A stretch of 7,829 nt of DNA from Alphaproteobacteria bacterium (GTDB lineage: Bacteria; Pseudomonadota; Alphaproteobacteria; Sphingomonadales; Sphingomonadaceae), in assembly GCA_018828205.1 (NCBI GenBank), contig JAHJWA010000258.1, positions 1-7,829 on the forward strand, written 5' to 3'. The notes under the pieces were generated by a model. That model worked only from the letters and a program-made list of their open reading frames with translations, was not told where the DNA came from and did no database searches. This document shows positions 6,564 through 7,829 of the stretch, piece by piece. Both the position numbers and the translations under genes were made by a program. Each line of letters begins with the position of its first letter. Within the stretch, counting starts at the first letter, position 1.

Positions 6564-6646
6564 GGCGTGTTAGCTAGGTGGAGCGGTGTGCAAGGGCAAG
6601 CGCGATGGCTTTGCCAATGCCGAGCAGGGCGCTAGGGCGTCGGGTT
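6564..6646. other. Divergent intergenic region between the J-protein gene and pdxH
   Basis: These 83 bases must hold or adjoin the promoters for both divergent genes if those are transcribed from here. I found no convincing -35/-10 pair in either direction, no sigma-32-like element and no strong inverted repeat. A TTGGCA on the minus strand (6617 down to 6612) has no good partner -10 at the right distance. AGGGCG at 6634-6639 could serve as a weak ribosome binding site for pdxH. Confidence 0.5.
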
Positions 6647-7246
6647 ATGGACGACAAAAGCGCCATCCCGCAACGCGATCCGCTCGCTCTGTTCGAGACT
6701 TGGTTCGCCGAGGCCCGCGAGAGCGAGCCCAATGATTCGAACGCGATGGCGCTCGCCACCGCGACGCCCGGCGGCGCGCCGTCGCTGCGGATGGTGCTGC
6801 TCAAGGGGCATGGGCCCAAAGGCTTCACCTTCTTCACCAATGCGCAGAGCCGCAAGGGCGAGGAAATCCGTGCGAACATGCAGGCGGCGCTGCTGTTCCA
6901 CTGGAAGAGCCTGCGCCGCCAGATCCGCATCGAGGGCCCGCTCGAGGAGGTGAGCGCCGCGGAGGCCGACGCCTATTTCCACTCGCGCGCCCGCGCCTCG
7001 CAGATCGGCAGCGCCGCCTCCGACCAGTCGCGCCCATTGGACCAGCGCGCGACCTATTTCGCGCGGGTGGAGGCGCTCGGCCGGGAATATCCCGAGGGCG
7101 ATATTCCCAGGCCGCCGCATTGGACCGGGTTCCGGCTCAGCCCGCAGCGGATCGAATTCTGGCTCGACCGGCCCAACCGCTTGCACGACCGCCGGTTGTT
7201 CACCCGCTCGGGCGCGGGCTGGACCGACACGCTGCTCTACCCGTGA
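6647..7246 (+). CDS. pdxH: Pyridoxamine/pyridoxine 5'-phosphate oxidase
   Basis: PdxH is a cytoplasmic FMN enzyme that oxidises pyridoxine or pyridoxamine 5'-phosphate to PLP, the last step of de novo and salvage vitamin B6 synthesis. The protein has 199 residues, normal for the family. FMN-site motifs are RMVLLK (48-53), FTFFTN (60-65), SRKG (68-71) and the LRRQIRIEG stretch (89-97). The PLP-binding residues are all present: Tyr110, Arg114, Ser118 and Arg178-Leu-His180, each offset by 19 from E. coli Tyr129, Arg133, Ser137, Arg197 and His199. In the C-terminal signature IEFW-L-DRPN-RLHDR, Leu173 sits where I remember Gln, His or Gly as usual, a small deviation. I start at ATG 6647 rather than the in-frame GTG 6578, because the extra 23 codons include AGG and CTA codons rare here and have no family match. 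A CDF transporter gene follows 10 bases after the stop. Confidence 0.95.
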   Translation: MDDKSAIPQRDPLALFETWFAEARESEPNDSNAMALATATPGGAPSLRMVLLKGHGPKGFTFFTNAQSRKGEEIRANMQAALLFHWKSLRRQIRIEGPLEEVSAAEADAYFHSRARASQIGSAASDQSRPLDQRATYFARVEALGREYPEGDIPRPPHWTGFRLSPQRIEFWLDRPNRLHDRRLFTRSGAGWTDTLLYP

Positions 7247-7256
7247 GCCCGACGCC

Positions 7257-7829
7257 ATGGCCATGAAACGCTCCACGCTCGCGCGCTCCGCCGCCGTCGC
7301 CTCGATCGCGGTGGCACTGCTGCTGGTCGCGCTCAAGACCTGGGCGAGCTGGCGCACCGGCTCGACCGCGATGCTCGGGAGCCTCGCCGATTCGGCGCTC
7401 GACCTGGTCGCCAGCCTGGCGACGCTGGTGGGCGTGTGGTTCGCCGCGCAGCCCGCCGATCGCGAGCATCGCTTCGGCCACGGCAAGGCCGAAGCGCTTG
7501 CGGCAATGGTGCAGGTGGTGCTGATCGCCATATCCGCCACGGCGATCATCTTCCGGGCCGTGATGCGGCTGGTGGAAGGCGGCGAGACTGCGGCCGCGTC
7601 CGAGGGGATCGCGGTCTCGACCATCGCGATCGTCGCCACCTTCGCGCTGCTCGCCTGGCAGCGGGTGGTGATCGCGCGCACCGGCTCGGTCGCGATCAAC
7701 GCCGATCACCTCCACTACCAGTCCGACCTGCTGCTCAACCTCGCGGTGATCGCGGCGCTGGCGCTCGACCAATACGCCGGCTTCGGACTGGCCGACCCGC
7801 TGTTCGGGCTGGCGATCGGCGCCTGGCTG
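7257..7829 (+). CDS. Cation diffusion facilitator, FieF/YiiP type, 3' end cut by window
   Basis: This inner-membrane antiporter should export divalent metal (zinc or ferrous iron in E. coli FieF) in exchange for protons. The 191 codons present cover roughly TM1-TM5 and the start of TM6, and the frame is open to the window edge. Key residues match the numbering of E. coli YiiP/FieF: transport site A Asp45 and Asp49 (ADSALD, TM2) with His153 and Asp157 (HYQSD, TM5), and loop site B Asp68, His71 and His75 in QPADREHRFGHGKAE. The cytoplasmic domain with site C lies outside the window. ATG 7257 and ATG 7263 are both possible; the match of residue numbering weakly favours 7257. No Shine-Dalgarno is visible, and the 10-base gap after pdxH suggests cotranscription with it. 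The Asp-Asp/His-Asp site A fits zinc- or iron-type members, but metal choice cannot be settled from sequence. Confidence 0.93.
   Translation, partial: MAMKRSTLARSAAVASIAVALLLVALKTWASWRTGSTAMLGSLADSALDLVASLATLVGVWFAAQPADREHRFGHGKAEALAAMVQVVLIAISATAIIFRAVMRLVEGGETAAASEGIAVSTIAIVATFALLAWQRVVIARTGSVAINADHLHYQSDLLLNLAVIAALALDQYAGFGLADPLFGLAIGAWL

Noticed and set aside
6578..6646. GTG 6578 as the start of pdxH
   Set aside because: The extra 23 codons contain AGG and CTA codons unlike the gene, show no family similarity, and would use most of the divergent intergenic region. ATG 6647 gives the normal length.
1..7829. Searched by eye for tRNA, rRNA, CRISPR repeats, insertion-sequence ends, transposases, phage or toxin-antitoxin genes
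   Set aside because: None seen. Nearly all bases are inside recognisable genes and the only gaps are 47, 83 and 10 bases.

Overview
The window looks like chromosomal DNA from a GC-rich alphaproteobacterium, most likely a sphingomonad (Sphingomonadales, Erythrobacter/Sphingomonas-like). This rests on the GC-rich codon use and on the character of the FabI, PdxH and tyrosine-kinase proteins as I remember those families. No database search was run, so the taxonomy is an inference.

Layout, left to right. (1) Positions 1-3712, plus strand: the end of an exopolysaccharide-type locus. It has a Wzc/GumC-ExoP-like chain-length regulator fused to a BY-type tyrosine kinase (5' end cut by the window). 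Two proteins I cannot name follow: a membrane-anchored, TPR-like protein with a C-terminal beta-rich domain, and a small secreted protein with an Arg-Ile repeat. The three genes overlap at their stop/start codons and form one translational unit. (2) Positions 3713-3759: a 47-base gap between convergent genes, with two mutually exclusive small hairpins. (3) Positions 6563 down to 3760, minus strand: a tight three-gene unit made of a class II J-domain co-chaperone (CbpA-like), a YihY/BrkB-family inner-membrane protein and fabI (enoyl-ACP reductase). The first two genes are separated by one amber codon plus one sense codon in the same frame, and the second overlaps fabI by 4 bases. (4) Positions 6564-6646: an 83-base divergent intergenic region with no promoter I can defend. 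(5) Positions 6647-7829, plus strand: pdxH (pyridoxamine 5'-phosphate oxidase), then a cation diffusion facilitator of the FieF/YiiP type that runs off the right edge.

The left block is envelope polysaccharide export, with two unnamed coupled proteins that probably serve the same machinery. The rest is housekeeping: fatty-acid elongation, a co-chaperone, PLP supply and divalent metal efflux. The block right of fabI looks richer in GC than the polysaccharide block in the lines I counted by hand. I saw no tRNA, rRNA, CRISPR array, insertion sequence or phage gene. The least explained material is the pair of uncharacterised proteins at 2052-3712.
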